From Deinococcus sp. (GTDB taxonomy: Bacteria > Deinococcota > Deinococci > Deinococcales > Deinococcaceae), in NCBI GenBank assembly GCA_018260275.1, contig JAGLBK010000128.1, positions 1 to 7,649 on the forward strand: a stretch of DNA of 7,649 nucleotides. The letters run 5' to 3'. Below the pieces are notes generated by a model that was not told the origin of the DNA, ran no database searches, and saw only the letters and a program-made list of their open reading frames with translations. Positions within the stretch are counted from its first letter, which is position 1. Each line of letters opens with the position of its first letter. Of the stretch, positions 1 to 6,150 are shown piece after piece. The position numbers and the translations under genes are program-made.

Positions 1-401
1 GCCCCCGACTGCCCGGCGGTGCTCTGCGCCTGCTCCAGGCCAATGCGGGCCTGGCGCAGTTGCAGTTGGGCGTTTTGCAGGGCCTGGCGCTGCTGGGTCG
101 GGTCGAGTTGCACCACCACGGCTCCGGCGGGCACCTGGGTTCCCACCGTGACCGGCACCGATTCGACCGTGCCGCTGACCCGCGCGGCCACCTTGCTGTC
201 GCGCTGGGCGCCGATGGTAGCACTCACGTTGCGCTGCACGGTCAGAGCACCGCTTCTGGCCGTTACCGTGGCGACCTGAATCGCGGTGGACTTGGGCGGC
301 GGGGCATCAAGGTCGTTTTTCTGAGCGGTCTGTCCGGGGGCCTTGCAGCCAGTCAGCAGGGCCGCGCCCAGCAGCAGGGCGGCGGGGAAGGCCCGCTTCA
401 T
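1..401 (-). CDS. Efflux membrane-fusion (HlyD/AcrA-like) lipoprotein, 5' part only
   Basis: This is the first 133 codons of a gene that runs off the left edge. The start ATG at 401-399 is preceded by GGAG six bases upstream. The N-terminus is a lipoprotein signal: MKRAF, a hydrophobic stretch (residues 7-16), then a lipobox LLTGC with Cys19 as the likely lipidated residue. A disordered linker follows (20-38). Residues about 68-100 (AARVSGTVESV...GTQVPAGAVVVQLD) match the first half of the biotinyl-lipoyl-like domain of periplasmic adaptor subunits. Residues 101-127 are Gln/Ala/Leu-rich, as expected for the start of the alpha-helical hairpin. The family bridges an inner-membrane pump (RND or ABC type) to the outer envelope; the pump should be encoded just outside the window. 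Whether it is RND-type or MacA-type, and its substrate, cannot be told from this fragment. A mini-frame overlaps its start by 4 bp. Confidence 0.9.
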   Translation of the reverse strand, partial: MKRAFPAALLLGAALLTGCKAPGQTAQKNDLDAPPPKSTAIQVATVTARSGALTVQRNVSATIGAQRDSKVAARVSGTVESVPVTVGTQVPAGAVVVQLDPTQQRQALQNAQLQLRQARIGLEQAQSTAGQSG

Positions 402-463
402 GTCTGGCTCCGGGTCAGGGCCGGGGGCGAAAAAGATTCAGGGAGTAAGCATTCAAACATCAT
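398..463 (-). CDS. Possible 21-residue leader peptide overlapping the efflux gene start
   Basis: A small frame starts ATGATG (463-458), encodes 21 residues beginning MMFECLLPESFS, and ends in TGA at 400-398. That stop overlaps the ATG of the membrane-fusion gene in an ATGA junction. A strong ribosome-binding site, AAAGGA (474-469), sits five bases before the first ATG and is a better match than the GGAG before the main gene. This geometry is typical of translational coupling, so the peptide could set or regulate translation of the efflux adaptor. The peptide resembles no family I know. It may be a chance frame, but the combination of strong site, ideal spacing and exact overlap makes chance less likely. 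Confidence 0.45.
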   Translation of the reverse strand: MMFECLLPESFSPPALTRSQT

Positions 464-501
464 TCGGTTCCTTTGAAACAGATTTAAGACAGGGGAAAGT
501 T

Positions 502-519
502 TGCGCGGTAGACCGCACA
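502..519. promoter_or_regulatory. Candidate operator dyad upstream of the efflux gene
   Basis: TGCGCGGTAGACCGCACA contains perfect arms GCGGT/ACCGC around a 2-bp centre (505-516), with a further TG/CA pair outside after one mismatch. It lies about 40 bp upstream of the mini-frame and about 100 bp upstream of the efflux adaptor start. Compact dyads of this size are typical sites for TetR- or MarR-type repressors, which often control efflux genes. No regulator gene is in the window. The only -10-like sequence nearby is TTAAAT on the minus strand (487-482), without a recognisable -35. Regulatory function is inferred. Confidence 0.35.
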
Positions 520-587
520 TTCGGACAAGACGTAGTTTAGGTCAAGCCGGTAGCCGGGCAGTCCCGTTTTTGTTCACAAATACACCT

Positions 588-604
588 GGGAAGCGGCTAT
601 TCCC
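588..604 (-). terminator. Weak hairpin just after the potassium-channel gene
   Basis: On the minus strand, GGGAA and TTCCC form a 5-bp stem around a 7-nt loop, beginning 9 nt after the channel stop codon. No T-run follows, so it is at best a weak or Rho-assisted end signal. The position is suitable because it lies at the end of the sugar-enzyme/channel gene run, but the structural evidence is thin. Confidence 0.25.
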
Positions 605-612
605 CTTAACTG

Positions 613-1662
613 TTACGCGTTTCGGGGCACTGGGGTTTCCGGCAGGGCCTCGGTGGTATGCAGCAGCCGGGCATCGACGGCCAACTGGTGGCCCGTGCGG
701 ACATACATCGGCACGAAACGCCGCTCCCACAAAATTTCGCTGCTGTGGTAGCTGACACGGGCCTGCACCGGCTGCTGCGAGACCTCGTCCGTCGCGCGGA
801 AGATCACGATGACCTCGGCGTCGTGGGCCGCGAGTTCGGCGGCGTTCAGGCGCGTGAAGGGGCTTTCGGGGCTACAGGGATGCACCACCATCCACGCCAG
901 CGGAAAGAGGGTGACCTGTGAGCGTTCCAGCGGCAGGGGCAGAAACTGGCGGTGCTGGGTGTGGCCCACGTTGTTCAGTGAGGGGTTGGCCCGGTTTTCA
1001 GCCCCAGCCCGGTTTCCGGCTTCGGTCCCTTCGTCCTGGCGCAGGGTCAGCACGACCTCGACCGACACGTCGATCAGTTCGCTGCGCCGCCCGTTGACCA
1101 TCCGGAACATCAGGGCGCGGCCTCCCTGGTAGGGTGCGATGACCGCGTGATCGCTGAACAGTACCCGGTGGTTAGCCTGCGAGAACCGCGCGAACAGCAT
1201 CCCCGTTAGCAGAGCCACCGCCACCAGCCCCACGAACGCTTCAAGCGTCACCGCGAGATTGGCGGCGGTGGTAGCCGGGTAGACATGTCCGAAACCGATG
1301 GTGCCATAGGTCTGCACCGAGAAGAAGAAGTCGGTGGCCAGGCGGCTGCTTTCCAACATCGGGCTGTCGCTGAGGGCACGCGGCCCCAGCGCAAAGTAGA
1401 TCAGCGCGAACAGCCCGTTGAGCAGCAGGTACACCGCCAGCGCCCAGGCGAAAAACTGCGGCCAGGGCAGCCCCAGCAGCACGGTGTACGGGTTATAGGC
1501 ACTGAGGCCCAGGCCGGTGCGCCGCGAGTTGAAGCGCCCGTCGCGGTGAATGAAACGCGACTCGCCCTCGAAGGTGCCGGAGAGGCCCAGGTCGTCGCTA
1601 ATCTGTGTGGAAGTGGACGGTGTAGAGGCCGCTATCCGCTCCGGCTCAGGCGTCCGGGTTAT
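613..1662 (-). CDS. Inward-rectifier (KirBac-type) potassium channel
   Basis: Numbering from the ATA at 1662 gives 349 residues. An N-terminal segment with the family-like pattern SRFIHRDGRFNSRRTGL (35-51) leads into an amphipathic slide-helix region, TM1 (about 69-92), the pore helix and filter FFFSVQTYGTIGFGH (112-126), and TM2 (about 132-160). The cytoplasmic immunoglobulin-like gating domain fills the rest (FARFSQANHRVLFSDHAVIAPYQGG; LERSQV...PLAWMVVHP; the ATDEVSQQPVQARVSY segment). The filter reads TIGFGH, with Phe replacing the usual Tyr of GYG. A polar insert (about 209-235) interrupts the cytoplasmic domain. The stop is TAA at 615-613. The start is unresolved: between the isomerase stop and the conserved N-terminus there is no ATG, GTG or TTG in frame. 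The ATA overlaps the isomerase TAA in an ATAA junction. The nearest ATG (1890) would add 76 Arg-rich residues read inside the isomerase gene, and the first GTG (1482) would remove the conserved N-terminus. Confidence 0.88.
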   Translation of the reverse strand: MTRTPEPERIAASTPSTSTQISDDLGLSGTFEGESRFIHRDGRFNSRRTGLGLSAYNPYTVLLGLPWPQFFAWALAVYLLLNGLFALIYFALGPRALSDSPMLESSRLATDFFFSVQTYGTIGFGHVYPATTAANLAVTLEAFVGLVAVALLTGMLFARFSQANHRVLFSDHAVIAPYQGGRALMFRMVNGRRSELIDVSVEVVLTLRQDEGTEAGNRAGAENRANPSLNNVGHTQHRQFLPLPLERSQVTLFPLAWMVVHPCSPESPFTRLNAAELAAHDAEVIVIFRATDEVSQQPVQARVSYHSSEILWERRFVPMYVRTGHQLAVDARLLHTTEALPETPVPRNA

Positions 1663-2618
1663 GGCTGTTGCCCCCGCAGGAGTTCGAAGGTGCCGCTCAG
1701 TTCGTAGGCCCCCAGCGCGGCGGGCAGCAGCACCGTGTCGTAGGGCCTGAGCGCCAGTTCGCCTGCTGCCGTGTGCAGCCGCGCCTCGCCAGTTTTGACC
1801 GTCAGGACGTGAAAGCCCTGCCCGGCAGTGTCGCCGCCGATGGGGTGCGCCCCGCCTCCCTGAAGCTGCTCCAGCCGGAAGAATTCGCACTCGGCCAGCC
1901 GGTCGGTCGCGCCGGGGCGCTCGGTGGGCGCAGGAGTAAAGCCCGCCTGCCCCAGGCGCGTGACCTGGGCACTTTGCTCAAGGTGCAGTTCGCGCCCCGC
2001 CGACGCCGGACGGTCCCAGTCGTAGACGCGGTAGGTCGTGTCGCTGGTCTGCTGGATTTCGTAGATCAGCAGCCCCGGCCCCAGCGCGTGCAGGGTTCCG
2101 GCGGGCACCATCAGCGTTTCGCCCGCGTGAACCTCGCTTTCCTGGGTCACACCGGACACGTTGGCGCTCAGAATCGCCTGCCGCACCCCCTCGTCGGTGA
2201 CGCCTTCGCGGGTGCCGGAAATCAGTTTTGCGCCCGGCTCCGCCCTGAGAATGTGCCACGCCTCGGTCTTGCCGTTCTCGTCCGGGCCGACCATGTCTCG
2301 CGCCTGCTGGTCATTGGGGTGAACCTGCACGCTCAGCCAGTCCTGGCAGTCGAGCAGCTTGAGCAGCAGCGGAAAGCGCCCGGCCTGTTCCTGTCCCGCC
2401 TGCTGCTGTCCCAGAAGCTCGGCAGGAAATTCACGGGTCAACTCGGCCAGGGTGCGCCCGGCGAGTGGCCCGGCCACCACCGGCTGATCCTCGTGCAGAA
2501 TCCACGCCTCGCCGATGGGCTGGTCACTGTCCGGCAGCAGCTGACGCCCCCCCCAGACCCGCTCCTTGAAGGCAGGCTCGAACTGGAGGGGGGTACGCAG
2601 CGCATCGGAAAGGCTCAT
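1659..2618 (-). CDS. manA: Class I mannose-6-phosphate isomerase
   Basis: This 319-residue protein interconverts fructose-6-phosphate and mannose-6-phosphate in the cytoplasm, supplying mannose for polysaccharide and glycan synthesis or feeding mannose into glycolysis. It has the length of the short bacterial type. The N-terminus FKERVWGGRQL (17-27) is characteristic. The zinc site is visible as QVHPND (Gln98, His100), Glu119 in KTEAW and His177 in GTLHAL. The signature EIQQTSDTTYRVYDWDR (187-203) includes the likely catalytic Arg197. A Gln-rich stretch (71-80) looks like a local insertion. The ATG at 2618 has no Shine-Dalgarno; a TATACT box ends 7 nt before it, which suggests a leaderless start despite the gene lying only 46 bp after the GH15 stop. 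Its TAA overlaps the possible ATA start of the channel gene. Confidence 0.95.
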   Translation of the reverse strand: MSLSDALRTPLQFEPAFKERVWGGRQLLPDSDQPIGEAWILHEDQPVVAGPLAGRTLAELTREFPAELLGQQQAGQEQAGRFPLLLKLLDCQDWLSVQVHPNDQQARDMVGPDENGKTEAWHILRAEPGAKLISGTREGVTDEGVRQAILSANVSGVTQESEVHAGETLMVPAGTLHALGPGLLIYEIQQTSDTTYRVYDWDRPASAGRELHLEQSAQVTRLGQAGFTPAPTERPGATDRLAECEFFRLEQLQGGGAHPIGGDTAGQGFHVLTVKTGEARLHTAAGELALRPYDTVLLPAALGAYELSGTFELLRGQQP

Positions 2619-2631
2619 GGGAAGCAGTATA
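2619..2631 (-). promoter_or_regulatory. Likely leaderless promoter of the isomerase gene
   Basis: On the minus strand TATACT (2631-2626), five of six matches to the -10 consensus, ends 7 nt before the ATG. There is no Shine-Dalgarno between them (GCTTCCC). Transcription would start at or next to the ATG, a leaderless arrangement reported as very common in Deinococcus. No convincing -35 is seen at 16-18 bp spacing. Confidence 0.55.
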
Positions 2632-2664
2632 AAACGCGGCTGTCAGATAGAACTCAGCGGAGCT

Positions 2665-5022
2665 TCAGCCTCCCGCCGCGCCGCCTTGATCCACCGACGC
2701 GGCTTTGGCCTGGGGCTGTTGCAGGACGACCTCGTGGTCGGTGCCTTCCCAGCCGTCCCCGAAGCGCCGGGTGAAGTTCAGGGTGGCGTGCCCAAGGTCG
2801 CTCTGCGAGAACCGCACCGTCCACAGGCCGAAGGTGCCCTGCGCGGCGTCGCGGTCCTGGGCGTCCTGCCAGCCGTCCCAGCCGAAGTGCAGCGTGAACG
2901 GCGCCGTGCTCTCGAACACCAGGTCGCGGCCCGGCGGCAGCTCGTGAATGGGCGTTTCGTTGCGCCAGCGCCACTCGGTCGCGGGGCGCGGCCCGGCGTA
3001 GCGGGTTTCCACGTCGCGCAGCAGTTCGACCGGGCGGCCCGATTCGCGGGCGACCAGCAGCTTCAGGAATTCGGCGTGGCTCCAGACCAGCGGCATGGCG
3101 CTGCCAGACGGTTTACCCGGAAACAGCCCCCGTTCGGGAATCGGCGCGGCGTCCCAGACCTGTTCGGGCAGCAGGCCGCCCGCGCTGGCGCAGTTGGCGA
3201 TGGTCTGAAGGTAGGGCAGCGGGTCCTCGCCCGCCTGCAAGGCCAGGTGGCCGCGCTCGCCGCTCAGCAGGGGCCACAGCCGCCCGATGCCGCTTCCGTC
3301 GTAAGGGCTGCCGTCCTCATGTTCGCCGTAGCCATCGTCGTTGTAGCGGCGGTAGAGGTCGCCGCTGGGCGTGCTGACCTTCAGCAGGTGGTCGACCACC
3401 TTGATGGTGTTCTGGATGCGCGGGTCTTTAGCCTGCCGCAGCCCTAGCCGCGTGAGGTACGAGAAATCCATGCTGACCAGGGCCGACACGCCGATGGTTT
3501 CGCCCATGCGGTTCCGCAGCGTGACCTGTCCGGTCAGGCCGCCGTCCTTCTGCGGGGGGGCCAGGCGCACGTAGTAGCCGCTGACGCCCAGTTCGCCAGC
3601 CAGCGGCGTCTTTTCGACGTAGCACCAGCTTTCCAGGCGCTCGTTCCACTCGTCGGCAATTTTGAGCGCTTCCCCCCGCTCGGTGTCCTCCAGCCAGTGT
3701 GCTCCGGCCACCAGCGCGGCGATTGCCACCGCCAGCGTAAACGGGTTCACACCGGGGTTTTCCTCCCAGCGGTCCTGGTCGCTGGTCGGGCCGGTGCGGG
3801 CCACGAAGCTCAGGGCGCGGCGCACCATGTCGGCGGTGCCAGGGAGTTCGGGGTGGCCTTCCTCGCGCAGTTTGGCGGCCAGCAGCACCGGAAAGGCGGT
3901 TTCGTCGAGTTGCAGCCCGACCCAGAAGGGGTCGCCGCTGGGATAGTTGTTCTGCGGCCAGTGCCCGTCTTCCTGCTGCGTGGCGATAAAGCGGGCCAGG
4001 ATGCGCCGGGCGTCCTCGATCTGGTCGGCGGCGATCAGTGCGAAGGCCCCCAGCGTCGCGTCACGCGGCCAGACCAGGTGATACCCGCCCAGCGTGTCGG
4101 TGCTGTAGCCCCACGGTGTGCTGAGGCTGGCGACGATCGCGCCGGGGTAGGTGTGGTCCTCGTGCATCTTGAGCACAGCGGCGCTCAGTTGCCCCAGCCT
4201 GCCGAGGTCGCGGGTGGGGGAGGGCAGCTGAAGGCGGTCGCCCCAGGTGGACCAACCGTGCAGAAACTCGCGCTCGGCAGCCTCGAAGCCCTCGGCGATG
4301 CTCGAACGGGCCAGCGTCCAGGCCCCGCGCGCGGTATTGGAAAAGCCCAGCGCCAGCACGCCCGAGCTGTGTTCCAGGGCGGCGGTCAGGGCCACGTTGC
4401 CGGGGCCAGCCTTGCTGAAGCCGTAGGTCAGGTGCCCGTGATCGTGCAGGTCGTGCCAGCCGTCCGACGCACCCACGATGCCCGCCGAGGCGTGGGTCAT
4501 GGGGCCGTCGGCGGTCAGGCACAGCACATGGTCCTCGTGGTGGGCAAACAGCGCGTGATCAACCCAGGCGACATTGTTCTGGCCGCTCACGTTCAGGTGC
4601 GGCGAGACGATCACCACCAGCTGATATGGCCCCTTGAGGTCGTAGCGCATCAGCAGGGCGTCGCGCTGTGGGTCGGGCAGGGTGTCCAGCGTCAGTTCGT
4701 AATCCTCGCCGGTATGCACCACGCGGGGCAGCGGCAGGTGCGGCGCGGGCACTTCCAGCCGGTAGCGCCGCACCCGTTTGAGGTCCACCCAGCCGCCTTC
4801 CCCGACCAGATAAAAAGTCAGGTCGCGCAGCTGCGGCTCGCCCGTCGAGGGCCAGTAGACCTCGTTCAGCACGCCGTGCCCCAGTGTGGCCCACAGCCGT
4901 CCCGACCCCAGGCTGGTGGTCACGAAATCCTTGTCGCTGCTGCTCCAGGTCGGCGGAAAGCCGGGCGCACCGAAGGCGAGATTCTCGTCACCGATACGGT
5001 CGAAGGTCGGAATGTTGGACAT
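2665..5022 (-). CDS. GH15 glucoamylase/glucodextranase-type glycoside hydrolase
   Basis: This 785-residue enzyme should release beta-glucose from the non-reducing ends of alpha-glucans (maltodextrin, glycogen or dextran-like chains) by inversion. The N-terminal beta-sandwich domain typical of the bacterial enzymes is visible from APGFPPTWSSSDKDFVTTS (19-37) through SGRLWATLGHGVLNEVYWPS (40-59) to about 265. The (alpha/alpha)6 catalytic domain spans about 275-665. It carries YHLVWPRDAT (314-323), the general acid region RWEENPGVNPFTLA with Glu420 (Glu421 adjacent), and the general base Glu651 in LVWSHAEFLKLL. A small beta-rich C-terminal domain (about 670-768) and a short Gln/Ala/Gly tail complete it. 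There is no signal peptide, so the enzyme is probably cytoplasmic and acts on stored or imported oligosaccharide. It lacks a Shine-Dalgarno: GGAAGT directly abuts the ATG, and a CACAAT box ends 6 nt upstream. Linkage specificity (1,4 versus 1,6) cannot be read from the sequence. Confidence 0.93.
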   Translation of the reverse strand: MSNIPTFDRIGDENLAFGAPGFPPTWSSSDKDFVTTSLGSGRLWATLGHGVLNEVYWPSTGEPQLRDLTFYLVGEGGWVDLKRVRRYRLEVPAPHLPLPRVVHTGEDYELTLDTLPDPQRDALLMRYDLKGPYQLVVIVSPHLNVSGQNNVAWVDHALFAHHEDHVLCLTADGPMTHASAGIVGASDGWHDLHDHGHLTYGFSKAGPGNVALTAALEHSSGVLALGFSNTARGAWTLARSSIAEGFEAAEREFLHGWSTWGDRLQLPSPTRDLGRLGQLSAAVLKMHEDHTYPGAIVASLSTPWGYSTDTLGGYHLVWPRDATLGAFALIAADQIEDARRILARFIATQQEDGHWPQNNYPSGDPFWVGLQLDETAFPVLLAAKLREEGHPELPGTADMVRRALSFVARTGPTSDQDRWEENPGVNPFTLAVAIAALVAGAHWLEDTERGEALKIADEWNERLESWCYVEKTPLAGELGVSGYYVRLAPPQKDGGLTGQVTLRNRMGETIGVSALVSMDFSYLTRLGLRQAKDPRIQNTIKVVDHLLKVSTPSGDLYRRYNDDGYGEHEDGSPYDGSGIGRLWPLLSGERGHLALQAGEDPLPYLQTIANCASAGGLLPEQVWDAAPIPERGLFPGKPSGSAMPLVWSHAEFLKLLVARESGRPVELLRDVETRYAGPRPATEWRWRNETPIHELPPGRDLVFESTAPFTLHFGWDGWQDAQDRDAAQGTFGLWTVRFSQSDLGHATLNFTRRFGDGWEGTDHEVVLQQPQAKAASVDQGGAAGG

Positions 5023-5034
5023 ACTTCCATTGTG
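5023..5034 (-). promoter_or_regulatory. Possible leaderless promoter of the GH15 gene
   Basis: On the minus strand CACAAT (5034-5029) matches the -10 consensus at four of six positions and ends 6 nt before the ATG. The spacing is the same as before zwf and almost the same as before the isomerase gene. The only -35-like string is TTCACG (5060-5055), at a long 20-bp spacing. An out-of-frame ATG lies 8 nt upstream of the chosen start. Confidence 0.4.
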
Positions 5035-5104
5035 TCGGCTGCGGCTCAGGGGGACGTGAAACGCCGGGCCGCCTTTCTGAAGGTAGGCGGGTGTTCTGGA
5101 AGTG

Positions 5105-5136
5105 AAAACCCCTTCGCCCGCCAGAGGGAGAAGGGG
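5105..5136 (-). terminator. Intrinsic terminator after the zwf-glucokinase operon
   Basis: Reading on the minus strand, CCCCTTC (5136-5130) pairs with GAAGGGG (5115-5109). After one mismatch, CCC pairs with GGG, leaving a 6-nt loop (TCTGGC). TTTT (5108-5105) follows the stem immediately. This is a standard Rho-independent terminator, about 80 nt after the glucokinase stop and about 80 nt before the GH15 start. It separates the two transcription units, so GH15 needs its own promoter. Confidence 0.75.
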
Positions 5137-5175
5137 AATTTATCTGTGCTGGACAGTAAAATCTGCGAAGTCGGA

Positions 5176-5201
5176 AAGTGTTCTTTACGTAAAGAACGCT
5201 T
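5176..5201. promoter_or_regulatory. 26-bp near-perfect palindrome, candidate operator
   Basis: The core GTTCTTTACGTAAAGAAC (5180-5197) is a perfect 18-bp palindrome with no central spacer. Flanking AAG/CTT extend it to 26 bp with one mismatched pair (5179/5198). It is AT-rich inside a GC-rich region and lies 16 bp after the glucokinase stop, between that gene and the terminator. A zero-loop palindrome fits a dimeric regulator site better than an RNA hairpin, and no T-run follows it on either strand. It does not match the Deinococcus radiation/desiccation response motif as I remember it. Which gene it would control is unclear; the GH15 start is about 155 bp away. Confidence 0.5.
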
Positions 5202-5217
5202 GGGCCCTCCCCCGGTT

Positions 5218-6150
5218 TCAGCTGCCCGGTTGCAGTGGCCGGGCGTTGACCACGTCGTCCCACAGGCGGAAGCCGCCGATGAAGGCGTTGGAGTTCTCGC
5301 CCAGCTTCACGTTCTTGGGCAGCTCGTCCAGGTGGTCGGCAAACAGTTTGGCGTTGCCGCCGCCCAGCACCACGCTGTCGGGCAGCAGGGCCGACGTGAG
5401 TTGCCCGATGACCTCGACCACCTCACGCCGCCACTTTTTCTTGCCCGCCTTTTCCAGCCCGCGCAGGCCCACGTAGTCCTCGTAGGTGTGCTTGCGGTAG
5501 GGCAGGTGCGCCAGTTCGAGCGGCTCGACGATACCGTCCACGATCAGCGCGGTGCCCAGGCCGGTGCCGAGGCCCAGGAACAGCATTTTGCCGCCGCTGT
5601 AGCCGCCGAGGGCCTGCATGGCCGCGTCGTTGACGATCTTGGTGGAGTGTCCGAAAGCCCCGGCAAAGTCGAAGCCCACCCAGCCCGCGCCCAGGTTGGC
5701 CGGGTCGTGAACGGGTTGCCCATGCAGCACCGGCCCCGGATAGCCCATGCTGACCGCGCCGAAGTCCCAGCCCTGGGCCAGCTCAAGCACGCCTCTGACC
5801 ATCTCGGCGGGCGTCAGCGTCGGCCCCGACTCAAAGCGCCGCGCCGCCGTGACGGGCTGACCGCTCAGCAGAATCTTGACGTGGGTGCCGCCGATATCCA
5901 CACTCAGCACCTTCGGGGGGATGGCGGTGGCTGCTTTCTGCGTGACCTTACGGGCCGCCTGCTGCTTGACCGTGCTGGAGGCCTGAGCCACTGGCGGGGT
6001 TCTAGGTGCGGCGCTTTTGCTAGTTTTATTCGTGCTGGCTTTGCTCGTGCTGGCGCGGGCCGACGGAGTTTTCCCGGCAGCGGTTTCGACGGCAGCGGTG
6101 TCGGGGGCGGAGGTTTTCCTGGCCCCGCCGGGCTTGCGTGAACTGGTCAT
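5218..6150 (-). CDS. ppgK: ROK-family glucokinase, probably polyphosphate-dependent, with a long basic N-terminal tail
   Basis: This 310-residue kinase phosphorylates glucose to glucose-6-phosphate. The kinase domain starts near residue 80 with the phosphate-binding loop VDIGGTHVK (84-92). GYPGPVLHGQPVHDPANLG (136-154) and VNDAAMQALGGYSGG (173-187, catalytic Asp175) follow, then LGLGTGLGTALI (192-203), the sugar-binding ELAH segment (212-215) and LGGGNAKL (262-269). It lacks the ROK zinc motif CxCGxxGC, as do polyphosphate glucokinases, and the YPG...HG and GTG patterns resemble that subfamily. ATP versus polyphosphate preference is inferred. Residues 1-78 are an unusual Ser/Thr/Ala/Lys/Pro-rich tail with about ten lysines and only two acidic residues. 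The ATG at 6150 overlaps the zwf TGA (ATGA), preceded by AAGGTGG. No alternative in-frame start exists before a GTG at residue 81, so the tail should be translated. Confidence 0.88.
   Translation of the reverse strand: MTSSRKPGGARKTSAPDTAAVETAAGKTPSARASTSKASTNKTSKSAAPRTPPVAQASSTVKQQAARKVTQKAATAIPPKVLSVDIGGTHVKILLSGQPVTAARRFESGPTLTPAEMVRGVLELAQGWDFGAVSMGYPGPVLHGQPVHDPANLGAGWVGFDFAGAFGHSTKIVNDAAMQALGGYSGGKMLFLGLGTGLGTALIVDGIVEPLELAHLPYRKHTYEDYVGLRGLEKAGKKKWRREVVEVIGQLTSALLPDSVVLGGGNAKLFADHLDELPKNVKLGENSNAFIGGFRLWDDVVNARPLQPGS
6025..6054 (-). repeat. 15-bp tandem duplication in the glucokinase tail
   Basis: Two adjacent 15-bp units (6054-6040 and 6039-6025), differing at two bases, encode ASTSK and ASTNK (residues 33-42), and TSKSA follows directly. 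The stretch is AT-richer than the surrounding coding sequence and uses AAA, AAT, ACT and nearby AGA codons. The pattern suggests growth of the basic tail by local repeat expansion. Confidence 0.75.

Noticed and set aside
569..580. A short inverted repeat TTTGT/ACAAA after the channel gene.
   Set aside because: Five-base arms in an AT-rich patch are easily explained by chance, and no hairpin plus T-run is formed.
1663..1890. An extended channel N-terminus from the ATG at 1890.
   Set aside because: The extra 76 residues are Arg/Ala/Gly-rich, lie wholly inside the isomerase gene in another frame, and resemble no channel N-terminus.
5176..5201. The palindrome as a Deinococcus radiation/desiccation response motif.
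   Set aside because: The remembered motif is a 17-bp palindrome of the TTATGTCATTGACATAA type; spacing and bases differ. The flanking glucan genes are not DNA-repair genes.
4988..5263. A 91-codon minus-strand open frame across the glucokinase/GH15 spacer.
   Set aside because: It reads through the palindrome and the terminator hairpin, overlaps both genes in other frames and has no ribosome-binding site.
3697..6141. An 814-codon open frame on the plus strand, antisense to the GH15 and glucokinase genes.
   Set aside because: It has no recognisable domains and crosses the terminator and palindrome. Such frames arise opposite GC-rich genes with strong third-position bias, and the minus-strand genes carry clear catalytic motifs.
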